Source: Eumeta japonica (taxonomy: Eukaryota > Arthropoda > Insecta > Lepidoptera > Psychidae). Taken from it: a DNA stretch of 64,000 nucleotides. Shown here piece by piece: positions 1 to 13,676 of this stretch. The notes under the pieces are model-generated. The model saw only the letters and a program-made list of their open reading frames with translations, had not been told where the DNA came from and did no database searches. Made by a program: the position numbers and the translations under genes. Positions within the stretch are counted from its first letter, which is position 1; every line of letters begins with the position of its first letter. Location: positions 85,487 to 149,486 of the forward strand of contig BGZK01001457.1 of assembly GCA_005406025.1 (NCBI GenBank), given 5' to 3'.

Positions 1-249
1 TTTTTCCGCATGTATGGTAAAGAATCCTCTGTGCATGAATCGGCCTAGCTCTTGATCGACTTTGAATAGAATCCATCAAAACAATATTGGCCCTTTATAA
101 AAGCTATAATACGTACGGCGCAATGGAGGTTCTTCTAATTTCAGAAATAAAAAAAAGATACAAACAAATATCGAATTTATTTCTCTTAAAATTATGTTAT
201 AACTACGATCCAGACGACAAGCGAATCGATCGATGAGTTTTTAACTTAA

Positions 250-400
250 ATCAAATTAAAACACACTCTCCATGCCTCGGAAGCACTTTATGCTATCGGT
301 CACGGACTTAGACGCCGCATCGGTGACGACGGTTTTTAGCGGCCCCCGACCGCATTGAACCAGTGTGGGGGGCTTAAGGTCCAAACTTCCCAAAGTTAAA
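250..400. repeat. SINE-like dispersed repeat, copy 1
   Basis: Homologous to about 14,330-14,560 (shared 'gcctcgga', 'gccgcat/caccgcac..ggtgac', 'agc.gccccc' and 'ttaaggt'). The remaining upstream sequence (1-529) shows no exon. Confidence 0.55.
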
Positions 401-529
401 ATATTGACAGTACGAAAAAGGAATCGAGGCTCTATCGTAACTAAGACAGTCCTGAACTCGATACGTTCGTAAGTATTCACCTTTGCTTATCCGCTGTCGT
501 GACTGTAGATAAAATGTATAATGTTCCAG

Positions 530-692
530 TTATCCCGCATCTCGCTGCACGTGGGAGCGTCGGCTGTCCGTGCGCATCCTGGGGTCCCGGGTAATGTACG
601 TGCAGACCGACCGGCCGCGGTACCGGCCCGGCGACGTGGTGCGGCTGCGCGTGCTGCAACTGCGCACCGATCTCACGCCGTCCAACGCGTCG
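530..692 (+). CDS. TEP: TEP exon 1 in window: MG2 start
   Basis: The exon is bounded by tgttccag upstream and gtaagt downstream and ends in phase 0. It encodes the family hallmark YVQTDRPRYRPGD (consensus 'vQTDKpiYkPGe'), which opens MG2. The first base completes a codon begun in an exon outside the window. A 26-bp perfect hairpin begins 36 bases after the exon end. Confidence 0.93.
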
Positions 693-3600
693 GTAAGTAT
701 CGTACAGAAACGCACACCTACGAAACATGATTTAAATTACTCCGGTTCAACTTGGGTAAGTTGAACCGGAGTAATTTAAATCAATAAATAATCCGGAAGG
801 GTTTCCGGAATAGTGCCGGGGCAATCGAGCTTCGCTCGGCGTCATTCGCATTCGCCTTGGGAATACGATACCTTCCCAACTTCGCACGGAAAAAGTAGCT
901 TATGTTTATTCACAACAATAAATATTTAGGTACATAATATACGTACACGACGTAATACGTAAAATTTTCTTCATCAAAGTACACATTTTCATTGAAATCA
1001 TTAAAACCGCTTCCGATATACTGATCAAGAAATTAGTATATGTTCAAGGATTGCACACTTAAAGACATAAGAAACAATTTTTTATAGTAGCTAATTAGCA
1101 AGAGGACGAACTAAACTCGATTAAAAAATACTGAACGTTTATGAGTATAAAATTTTTGGATTAGATAATATACAAAGCCATTTAATTTTTTTTATCGTTC
1201 ACAATTAAAACTGCACAATATTAAAATTAATAATGAGCCGTTCAATGTAAAAATTACTGACAAGAAAACTGTACAGTATTCAAGTATTACTGTTGCATGA
1301 AAATAAACGAATTTACAGAATAAATTAATGCAAATTAATAAATATTCTTATTTATATAGTCAACTAATATTTAAAAAACTACGGCCTATAACACATTATG
1401 TATTTAATATGATTATCTAAAAATAGATATCTATTAATACTAGTGACAATAAAATGTTTCGACAAATCTATTTAGTGACCCGTGAATCTTCATTAGTAAG
1501 TATTGATTTTTTTCTCTAGGGAAAATCATGGTCGAGAGAATCTTTTTCACGAGAATGTATTTAATGATAATTCATTTTACATGTAAATGAATTAGTCTGT
1601 TCTTGTAATTCTAATTCCTTCCGTCCTAACATAGAGAACAGAAGGACCTAATGCATAGCTAGAACTCTAACGAGTTAAGATTTAACATTAATCGAGGAAA
1701 ATTTTGAAAGCTCCGTATCAGTATTTTCGTATTAAGAATTATACAAGCGAACTCGCAGTATTTGCTTATATGTTTAAAGCACACCATAGACAATATGAAT
1801 ATAATAGAAGACGACCGCTAATGAAATAGTACCGACATGCTTGAAAATCCGCCGAGCAATCGTCGTAACACTGACATCGATTCCCGGCCGGCGCGGCCAC
1901 GTATGCAAATCATCGGCCCCGAACGGCACGACACCGATTCGCCCGATGTTAAAACGGCAGGATAAGTTATTCAGATTTGATGGTAAAAAAATCGTTTGAA
2001 CCGTGACGTCGCCGCTTCTATATTTTTGCAGTTACGTGACGTCATGAACGTGAGACTGCCCGTGTACACTAAAATTGATACTTTTGCATGTGGCAGTTTG
2101 CAGAGTGATTACTGCGTGATATAACTCGGAAATTAATTTGATTAGTTCAGTCGTTTATTGAGTGTCGGGCTCGTTCCGTTGAGCACTATTCATATTGTTG
2201 ATATCGTTAAATTTGAAGTGCCTTTGTTTTTCTGTCTGTAATCTGTAAGTTCTGTGTCTGTTTCTGTATTTCACTTTACTCGCGATTTTTGTCTAAAGAC
2301 CTAGAATCACGACTGTCGCTGTCCAAGTAGATATGTGAGGCAAAGTCACCGGCATAAAACATGTTTTGAAAGTTATTGCTGATGAATCACTAAGCTACAC
2401 GTATACCAAACACATGAAGAGGGACGTGGGTAAAATACGGCCATAATAAAAAAGAATCGTTGATATTATTTTGATATACGACGAGTTATCGACTTTGAAC
2501 ATTTTTTATTTCAACTTTTACTGCGACTTCTTCAGTAGAAAAAAAAATGAAATATTTATGTAACTTTAAAAATAAAGTGAAAAATTAAATATACTATTTT
2601 ATTCGGAATAAAATGTCTAAAATTATATTTACCGTATACCGTATATACAATTTATATTTACCATAGCATTATAACAAGTATTTATAATATAGAAATTGTC
2701 ACGAATTTGATTTCACCGATATGCTGAGGAAAAGCCGCTAAAAATTTTTGTAAAATTTAGTTAATTTGAAATACGAAATTGTGCCGAAATTGACCGAACC
2801 CGCTCAGTAAAAAATACGTTGTATGTACCGCTAAAAACATAAACCAAAACAATTAGTTAACTCTAACAAAAGCCTGACGCATGGCACGAGTTCGATTGAC
2901 GCGACCTCTGCGGCTAAGATATTGAATATTCGGTTTTACCTGTTCTGGTTCGCGTCCCAAGACAAGAAACATGTTATATTCGTGTCACAATGTACAAATA
3001 TGTCACGTTACAGTTTATGCGACGAGTCAACATGTCCAACGATTTCATCAACCGGTGTCTGAGCTCATAATTTTGATAAATATCTGTCTATCAAAGTGAA
3101 CAATTTCTGTGTACGAAACTATAGTTTAACTACGCGAACTATAAGTTATTTAACGATATATCGATATCGATATAACGATAAGACTGCAAAACGAAATTCC
3201 CTATCCAATTTTTTTTTTGGCTTATGACGAATATACGTGTATATATATATATATCTTCTAATTGGTTCGAAAATCATTATAAACGTTTAATTTACTGCTT
3301 AGCATTTTTGAGTAATAGTTTAATTCGTCTATTTACTATTCACACATGCATTATTCATTTTCACAGAATAATTTATATAAGTATCTTGTTTGCTTACGAT
3401 GCAAGAGCAACTTTGAAGCGCCAAATTTTCTAAGAATTTTTAATATTTTAATAATCATTATATCGTTCTATATTTACTTTCCTTAAAATTTAAATAAACC
3501 ATCTTGAATCGGTTGTATTAATCATCTATGCGTATGTATTAAAGCAGAGAATGTTATCATAATAAATAAGTGATTTTAATGACTATCTTATTTATTCATC

Positions 3601-6600
3601 GCTACATTACTTGAAACATTATTTTTTAAATATAATCCGATCGCAAAACAATCTATTATTTTTAGCGTTACATTGCCTAGTATTTGTACAAAGTAAAATA
3701 TAAAGTTTCTCAAGTAGCCAAATAATATAATGGCAAATAATGTATTGCTATTAGACTCTAATATATTTTTTTTAACTTTTAAAAAATACATCTTTTTTCA
3801 AATTTAACTACATGGTGACAACGTTTAGTATACAGTTTATGTTATTTTTCGAAACCGTTTCTTTATATTTTTTTTCACTAAATTAAATTTTTGAAAATAG
3901 TGTCAACTGCAAAAAAAGATACAAATCCATATTTGTTTCAGATCGAATCTCTATGGCTCGAAAGTCCCGGCGGCGTCCGTGTGATGACGTGGTCCTACCT
4001 CCGCCCGCGGCTCGGCCTGTCACAGGCGCAGTACACGCTGGACGAGCGAGCGTCGAGCGGCGCGTGGAAAGCCAACGTTCGCGCCGATGATGGATCAATG
4101 GTATTATTAAATTTTTAAACATTGTTATTGCACATAAATTTCAGTAATCACATAAAAATTGATCTATCTATTGAAATGTTTTTCTTCGTGAAGTGCACTT
4201 TAAAAAGAATATGTATTATATTTTTAGGGTTCTGCAGAATTTTCAGTTGGTGAATACGAGCCGCCGCCTTTTCAACTGAGCGTACGGCACGCCCCGCGTG
4301 TTCTAAGAACAAACGATAGACTGACTTGGACAGTATGCATCAGGTAAAAAAGTTAATTATCTATTAATACACAAAAATATTTTATGAATCAAGTAATTGA
4401 ATTACATCGCACTCAAAAACTGAATCTACAGTATATAAAAAAAAATTACAAAACATCTGGCCAACGTGGGAATCAGACTCCTGCCTTCGGGGTTGACATG
4501 AAAAAAAAGTATACCTCAATTTTACGAATGCACAGCTAAACCCTATTTTTTTCTAATTCTTTTGTTTCATCATTGCTTACATAAAACAGGAGCCTGTTTA
4601 ATTTCATCAGAATCAATAAAAAAAAATTAAAAATATACATGTAATGAATGTGGAATTGGACGGACAGACTAATAGAACGAAACTATTAAGAGCAATAGTT
4701 TCGTTGGGTTGACTGCAAAACCTTAAAAAGATAACTGAATAAATGTCGAATCGATTCGCGAAATTCGATGTTTTCAATATCGATAAAAGTGAAGATATGT
4801 TTGAAGTTAGGAAATTAAATATTGAATACTAGCTAATTGAAAATCAAATCTATACATTTTATAGAGAAACTTATATGCTTCATAGAGCAACTTATTTTTG
4901 ACAAAATCATGGAATCATTCAGATACCCATGGGGTGAGGCAGTAGAAGGCATGCTCGTTATCCGGCTGCGCGGCGCCGGCGGCGGTGTCCGGACCGCCCT
5001 CAGGGTTCGCGCGCCTCGCGCTTGTCACCGACACGCGGTAGCAGCGCGGCGGGTCGGTCTCGACGGCTCTCAGAAACCGGACGTGATAGTCGCAGATTTC
5101 TCTTTTCAGGTATATTTTTAATGAGCGTTAGTAAATAAAATTACTGAGTTTTTGTCGCCGTACGATCTATTTTATCACGAATATTTCAAGAATAATAGTA
5201 TATTATGATACCACATACTGTAACGAATACACATTACAAGCAACTGAGATTTTTTTGTGTTCATTCAATGTGCGACACTAACGTAGTAATTAAAGGAAAC
5301 TGTTTTGAAATTACAATACTATTTTTGCACAATAGTCCTCACTAAATAGGATAAAAATATACACTCATAAAAACAAAACGTGTGTATTCAGTATTACTGA
5401 AATAAAACAATTTACTACAAAACCACTTAAATATATTTACTTGATTGTACTTGTGAACGCACTAGTTGCAAAAATAAAAGTACAGGACGGGACTCGAATC
5501 ACGATACATATCCCTCTAATACTGGTCTCAAACATTCTCCGATTGAAAACAAACCACAAATCATTTAAAAAACAAGACAAACATGGCACGTCCGATGTCA
5601 AAATATTTATTGCAACCTAAAACACGTATAGGCATGAGAATTGTTTACATTTTAATGATAAGATATATAGGGTACTCTATATATCTTCGTATATATTTTT
5701 AGAGGAATTCTTTTGTTACTAAATTATTTAGTTTATGTATTTTTTCACAAAAATCAATTAAATGTCATTTATTATTAAAGTAATTATTTAATTTTTCATA
5801 AAAGCGTACTAAGAGGATTTCCATCATTTTTTGACCAACTAAAACATACGAAAAAAATTAAACTATGGCATATTTAACCTAAACTGTTATGTGATATTAA
5901 TACATGTTAATAATTTATTATTGAATAACCATATTAAAATAAATCATAATAATCACTATTATAGTATTAATTCATTATTATAATCTGAATTGATAGAAAT
6001 AATATCTACTCAACCACAACCACAACTTCAATGGTAGTTTAATATCTGCCACTAATGAAATAATACTACATATTAAGTTGAATGGCTTTTGATGTCATTG
6101 AATTCCATCAAAAATTGATTAAAACTATTTAATATGCCAAAAAATGCGGTTAAGACCATTAAATCCAAGACCCTGTTACATAATAGTAAAACAGCAAGTA
6201 AGTATGTAGTAAAGAACAATATTTTTTACTGCATACTTACTTGCTACTTCAATATTACAGCATTATTTTTTCTCTGCAATCGGAAACTTATTAAATATAC
6301 TCTTTTATTGTAATGTCATTCTTATGAAAAAATATAAATTTTTAATATACGATTTTATTTTATAACATAGTGGTACTCCATGTTATTAAACTGTCTAACT
6401 TCGTTTCCAGTTTATTTGCAGCATACATACTTTTACAATTAACTTTATGTTCCATGTTTTATGTGTTAACGAGTTTTACTCGAACAATTGTTAAAAGAAA
6501 GACGTGGAACGCAAATTTTATTTTAAAAGTGATTTTTTGTTTAAAAGGATATAGTTGAAGAGACTCTTAATATATACTTCATTTTCTTAAAGTATACATG

Positions 6601-9600
6601 TAAATCTCTTTGCTTCTAATATACATGTAGTCATAGATTTAGGGCTATTAACAATAAATTTTCTTTCTTTCTTGTATTTTATCCAAAAAATATTAGGGAA
6701 TTATAGTTTTTCCTAATGCAATTAATCAATAATCAAATTATGCTAATTTTTCAGGAAGGAGGCACTATGGTTTGGCAGAATACCACTGTAGTATCACAAG
6801 TAATTGACCAACCTATTACTTTAGATTTCGTTAGTAAGCACCGATCAGTCATTGTTCCTAGACTGCCTCACAAGTTAAAGGTAAAATATTCAAAATCTAT
6901 AAAAATGACGATTTTTATCTCTTTTTAATTTTTTAAAGTGCTACTAACTTAAATATTTTTGCTCTGTTGTTTCTAAATGTCTACGTGGAATATATTGCGT
7001 AGTGTTTTGCATTTGTCTAGATTTATTATTATTTTTCATCTAAGATACTCAACCGGAACCCTGCTATTTAATACTGAATCTCTTTTTAGGTCAAAGCCAT
7101 TCGTTGGGACGACTATCCAGCCGTCAACGTAACAATCAATATCTGCCGCTACTCAACAAATATTTCAGTGCCTACAAACGCAGAAGTAAATCGAACTACA
7201 GAACCAAACCTTTGTCATAAAGTTACAACGGATGTGAATGGCATAGCTAAATTTTCTTTCACGGCTTTGGAGAAGGAGTCCTATCAATATTTAAGATTTA
7301 AGGTATTATTGAATTTTTCTCGAAATTAGTTTTCCAGCTACAAACATAAAATTAAGTAAAAAGGCGCATAGTAACTTTTACAGGATGCATGTTCCCTTAA
7401 AATTTTGAAAAATATTAGAAGTATAACTGATCGTACGAAAAAAATATTGAGATACAAAAAATAAAATACAAGCAGCTATCTTTTTTATGGTTTTTTAACC
7501 CCAATTTCTATATTAAATTTATTGATAAATGTTAGTAGAATAGAAACCCAATTAGTTTTAATTGTTGTAAATTAATTATAAAACTAATTTCGTCTATTAA
7601 AAAATACCCGCATTTAAAATTTTTCACTTAATAACATTTCACACTATTCATAATAATTCTCAATTCATGAATGTTTTTCAATATTAAAATTGTAATAGTA
7701 ATAGTTATTTTAGAGCCCGTGTTATATAAAAATATTCCAGATTGACTTAATGTGTCATGTTTTGTATTCATATATGTATATATATAACTGTGGCGTTCAT
7801 CGTTTTCATTAAGTCAAAATGCCGTTTTTTTTATTTGTCTCAATTTAGTAGACACCGGATCTCAAAAGAACCAATATCTTATAAAATTTATTTATGGCAA
7901 TTTTTTTTTTAATAAATATGATTTTTTTAATGATAAGATAATTAAAGTTCATAATTCGTCTATTTTTTACTCAAGGCTTAATATAATTATGTAATTTATA
8001 CTCACCATGTAAATTGATTACATGGTGAGTATAAACTCAGGCAGTCGACTTATTTTTATACGGAAAATCTGGCAAACTAGTTTTTACCCCGAATTTTCTA
8101 GTGGCTCATTTCTAATTCGTTCTAGTTCTAATGCCTCCGCATTGTTACTTTGACCAGGCCGTCGATTTGTATCTAAAACTTTAAGTTTTCAGATTTTTTT
8201 CACCTCACCAAAAAATTAAAAAACCTATGTAGCTACATTGTTAAGTAGCTATAAATTTCTTTATTATGTAACTGAGAAAGTGTTTAACCGATTTGTGCAT
8301 GGTGTTGAACTTTTAACGAATTCACTCAATATTTCACCATCAGTTCCTTTTCACTACATGCATTTGGATGAGCAGATGTTTAACTTCATCAAATGATTCT
8401 TTTTGAAGTCAAGTGTATGAAATATAACAAAAAAATAAGGAAAATACTGTATATGTGCCTGTAATATTAAGAGTTCATCGATGTATCCCATCATCACAGC
8501 TTAACTGGTACTAAATCATCAGTTCCACTTCACAATGTGAATTTTGATGAGCAAAGTCGCTCAACAACTTCAAAAAATCTCTCAAAATCCGTAAAGTACT
8601 TATGGTTGAGAAGTCCTAATGATTATCTATTATCTTCATCATTAATTCCGCTTCCTCTTACTATCCAATACTTTCCGAAAGCAGAATTTACTACACGTTT
8701 GATTACAATATTTAAGAAATCCCAACGATTTCTCATGAGTCTGATCATCAGATCTCGGTTGTTACGCAATAGAACCATCCTGAGACCGCAATCTTTCAAT
8801 TAAAACAAATATTTAACAAAATAATATAATAAATGTTGAAGTTTTGAGAAAAAAAAAATTAAACATACTCAAATTGAGAATCTAATCATATTTTTGAGTT
8901 GATAAAAATTCATGTGCCTCGTTTATAAACACAGGCGTCTTTGCACAACGACAGTTCAGTATCGACCGAGATGACCCTGTCGGTGGTCAGGAACCGCGTG
9001 TCGCACGCGGCGTTCGGCCCGCTCGTTCAAGACGCGCTGCTGCCCGCTACTCGCGCGCCCGTGCCGTTGTACATGAACCTACCTTCGAACAGTCAACCGA
9101 TCACTGTACACTTTGCGGTAAGTTTTAATGAGAGATGTTTTGTAAATAGCAGTTATAAGGAGATTTAATACTTTTTTTTATTAAATATAAAATATGTGTC
9201 TCATCGAAATAGTTACTATTATTGTCTACAGACCTGTATCAGAGACTGGCATATACTATATAATTAAATAGATATAACGCAGCATTTAATTGGTAGCCAG
9301 ATGCAAATTACTTTTTTCCGTATAAATTCTTATTGCTAGACAGTCGTGGATGTTAGTCGTTAGTTGCATAGTTGTTTTGCTTGCCTTATTGTTTTAGACA
9401 TGCACTGCTTTTGGCGCAAGGAAATTAAATTTATATATTAATAAATTCTATTAATATTTTTCAAAACGTTACTATCGCTACGTATTCCCGTAGATGATGC
9501 GACATCATTTTGAAATACGTTACATGGAATCATCGATGTCATAGGATGCTTACCTAAGTAAGTACATTTAAATGTTGACATTGTCATCAATTGACATCAA

Positions 9601-12600
9601 TTTTTCCTTTCTTGTAGGAAGGCTATGCGAGAAGGTGACCGAAATTGACTGACAATTTGACGACCAATTGAAACTTGACGGACTGTTAATATTAAACATG
9701 GTAAAATTGGTCATATACGTTCCAAAAGCTGCATTGATGTTACGTAAAACAGGTCTTGAGGAAACACTTTTCTGTACAAATACTTTAGTACAGTCATTGC
9801 TTTGTTCGTTTTGAAAAAAAATTGTAGCGATATGGAACTTTGATCGTTCGACACGGCATCGTGTGTGGACGGTTTTAGGCTATTTAATTTTCTGAATTCC
9901 ATACACCTTTCACGATTTTTTTCATAACACATAGCTCGCAGCAAAGCAAGCGAGTGACGGCTGGTGGACATTTACAGCTAGGCTAAACAAATGGCTTTCC
10001 ATTGTCCTAAACGCTTGTAGAATAGAAAGCTGAATGTACAAAATTGACGTAAACTGACGAAATGTCAAACATCAGCTAACGTCACCCCATGCATTTAGCT
10101 TTCCACTCTACGAGCGTTTATGACAATAGAAAGCCACTTGTTTATACCGGCAGGTATAGTTAAGTCGTAACTAAACACGTTATATTTTACTTTGTCATTT
10201 TTCTTTCCTTTACAAATTTTTTGCACACATTGGATAATAGAAGCACATCTAATAAATATCGCATTTATATATGGTAAGATAATTTCTTCAAAAGAACACT
10301 AAAACACGTTTCATGCTATTTTTTCATTAGATAATCGGTCGCATAATTTTTTCGAGTTATTTTTTTAATGTAGAACTAACACTCAAAGTGTTTTTAATTT
10401 TTAGTAGTGAATTATAGAACGTATAGGAGATTTCTCAATAAACTTGCAGCCTATACGTGTAAACAAAATTAAATACGTGTCTATCAATTCGTCCGGGCTT
10501 CTCCGAGATTCAATCTAGAGACGCACGGATCGTATGCAACTTTTGCACAGAAGTAAATTATCTTCTGGAATACGTCATAGGATAATTTTAAATAAAAAAA
10601 ATAACGATAATACCCATGAAAGGGTCAATATTGCTATCGGAACCGGAGTTTGAGTAGACAGAATCACAGAAGGATCGAAGATCAATAAACAGATCGCCAA
10701 TGGAATTTCTAATGTTTTCCGCTCTCCGTAGGTAATAACGCGCGGTGGCGTCATCTACCGATGGGGTACGGTGACCCAATGCGCCACGCCGGCCGACGCC
10801 AAGCAACAAACCTACGGCGGTCGGTGCTACAACACGGCCGTCCAGAGTCAAAACCTGAACCGGTCATCGGCTCACGAGTTCAGCGAGAGAACCGACAATG
10901 TTCTGCGTGTCATGCTGCCCGTCCGTTTGTCGTCTCAGATGTGCCCGGACAGCGACCTGATCGCCTATTTCTATTACGGCGGCGAGTTGATAAGCGCTAG
11001 CAAGCATTTCGAAGTCGACGAATGTTTCGTCAACAAGGTGAGTCGTACTTAATATGCCCGTCGTAATTAATATGAATTAATTCCATCTACCGTCAGTATA
11101 GCCACCCAGTATTAAATTAACGGTTTATTACAATGTTTAATGCGAAATGCAACGCATCACACCTCATTATTGCTGTATCAGCTTAAGTTATGTAATAATG
11201 AGAAATCTACAAAAAAAACATCCATGGTACCTAGATAGCATATATTAAATTAAAATATTAAATATGAAACGAGGAAGAACAAAAACTTAACGAGGAAGAA
11301 TTTTAATAATATGTTTATTATAATAATATATGTCCCTTTATCATAATGAGATATATGCCGCATAAAATAATAAAATGTTAGAACATTAGCAATAATGTAA
11401 TTTTTTTTTTTTTATTCTCAAACATTAATAAATTTTATAAGCTATCGCAATGTGCATGGTGTATGCTTTTCGTTCCTTATTTATGTACAAGGCATCTTGC
11501 GCCCAATATAGGTCATGTATATTGCTATAAAACTATTTAATGTCTTATTGCTTATACGTTATTGAAAAATACATAATCACATCTTGTAAACTATTATATA
11601 ACGTAATACTAATTACAAATTTCAGGTAGAAACCAAATGGTCTTCACGCCAAGTGTCACCAGGTTCTCCTGTGTCGTTGCACATCACGACTCCCGGACCA
11701 GCACTCTGCGCTGTTTCGGCAACAGATGTCAACAATGGCGCCACTTTAAAAACCAAAGACACTTTACTGAAAAATCTGAAACGTATATTGGGAGCGAACA
11801 GAAATCTGACAGCTCACGACACCCTGGCTGAGTGTTTTTCTGGTATAGCTTGCATTTCTTTATTTTTTAATCGCGCAATCATTTACGTATTTCTGACCGG
11901 TTACGATTTTTACGTATATTCATTGGGCTTCTTCCGACATAAAAATATTGAAAATCATTTTATGTTCACACATATGATACCGGATAGAAACCCTAATCTG
12001 TACATGTAAGTATACAGTGTGAGTGTGATAAAGAGAAAAATCCGAGTATTAAAGATATTTAAGAAAAACTACTCTGGGGTATTCTAATATTGGAAACTTT
12101 AATACAATACATTTCAATGCTTTTAGGTCTGTAATTTATTCGGAACTTTGAAATCTGCAAAAACTAATAAACAGAATTTGATAAAATCTTGTACAAATTT
12201 AAGAACGAACATAGAGGAAAGTTTTTGTTTCGCTATTTATTTTGTACTTTACGATTATTTGGAACAGAACCAGAATCGGAATAATAAGCGAGGCCAAGGT
12301 CGAAATAGAAAATTTACAAGATGGGTCTGTAGGAACAAGATTGAGATGTCGGTTAACAACGTGATCGGTCGATTTCAAAGATGAAGAAAATCATTCGACG
12401 TCCACTTGAGCGGAGCCGCGAACGGAAACTAGTCTGACATAAAAATTAGTCTGTCTCTAAGATGTTCCACGCACTCACACTGAATCTACAATATCATTAA
12501 TATTGTAGATTCAGGTGATATACAATAGGTAAACCTGTTTGGATACCCTCGTATCGATTCACGATCTCGTCCGACAGCCGGCGATTCAGAACTCTACTCG

Positions 12601-13642
12601 CCTTCGACCTGGCTCGGAGCCGAGACGCAAGCAGCCTTCGCCGAAAGCGGGGTCAGAGTTGTCACCGACTTGCTGCCTAATCGCGTACCATGCCCGCCTG
12701 CTACTCTACTCGACAAAGAAGAGAAAAATGCACCTAGAAGCTATTTCCCAGAAGTGAGTTTCTCATAGTATTATTAATTCTTGCGCAGACTGGAATTGTG
12801 AAGATACCGGGCGGACCCGTGCTGATAATTTGCACAAAATATTTGTAAATGTAACTTCTCAATGGTCAGTCCTTTTTTCGCCTTGTCGTAGTACATTTAA
12901 AAGTCTTGGAGAAGGATCTAGAAACGTTGTTCTTTCAGAGACAGATAATTTATTGGCGCAAGTACTATAAAGTTGGGTCGAAGCACCGTCATGCGAAAAG
13001 TTTTAATTAATGAATTTGCGAAAATGAAAATAAAAACAATAGTTAATTAGTTAATTATTGACTGACAGTGTAAGCAACTGTCTACAAGATGATATAAAGT
13101 TCATATGTGATAACTGGGTGGTTTTTTTTTAATAGATGCAAAGATTCAGAACTTATTGTAATGTATATAATTACATCAATGCTTAAAATCAATTGATTTC
13201 CTTGTCCATTCGCCCGTTAATGAGGTCTATATTGGATTTTGATCACGTACTTTTTCAGGCTTGGCTGTGGAGAGTGATGCCAGTGAATGAAAGCGGTTCA
13301 GTGGAGATGCTCTCTCGGGCACCTGATGCCATTTCGCGCTACGAAGCGAACGTCTACTGCGTCGCTAGAAACGGCTTGGGAGTGGCCACACCCACTGTGT
13401 TGCAGGTGACATTCTTATTGCTGGACGTTTGAAATTAAAGTTTGGATAAAATGGAGATCATAATTGGACCCCATTTATCCTGACTTGGATGTACCGACAC
13501 ACAAACACAGACACACACTCACACTCAGACACTCACACTCAAATACTCACACTCAAATAGACACAGACAGTAACATTCACACAGACTTTCACATACAGAC
13601 ACATACAGATACAGAGACACATACAAACACACAGACACGCAC

Positions 13643-13676
<34 letters not shown>

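Larger units (their letters stand above)
693..3941 (+). other. TEP intron (3.2 kb) with hairpin and promoter-like segment
   Basis: The intron is AT-rich. It contains the perfect hairpin at 728-783, a GC-richer stretch near 1,860-1,960, and a promoter-like block at 2,037-2,255 (palindromic CRE, TATA-like and Inr motifs). The rest shows no coding potential to me; the ORFs at 3,224 and 3,588 are AT-rich and lack homology signals. Confidence 0.8.
11843..12577 (+). other. TEP intron with Lepidoptera repeat end and hairpin
   Basis: Contains the repeat copy at about 12,270-12,440 and the hairpin at 12,480-12,514, which lies about 65 bases before the acceptor. Confidence 0.75.

Noticed and set aside
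12530..12577. Alternative exon 10 start after acaatag (12,529)
   Set aside because: That start puts the exon in a frame that meets a stop and loses the family homology; the acceptor at 12,577 restores phase.
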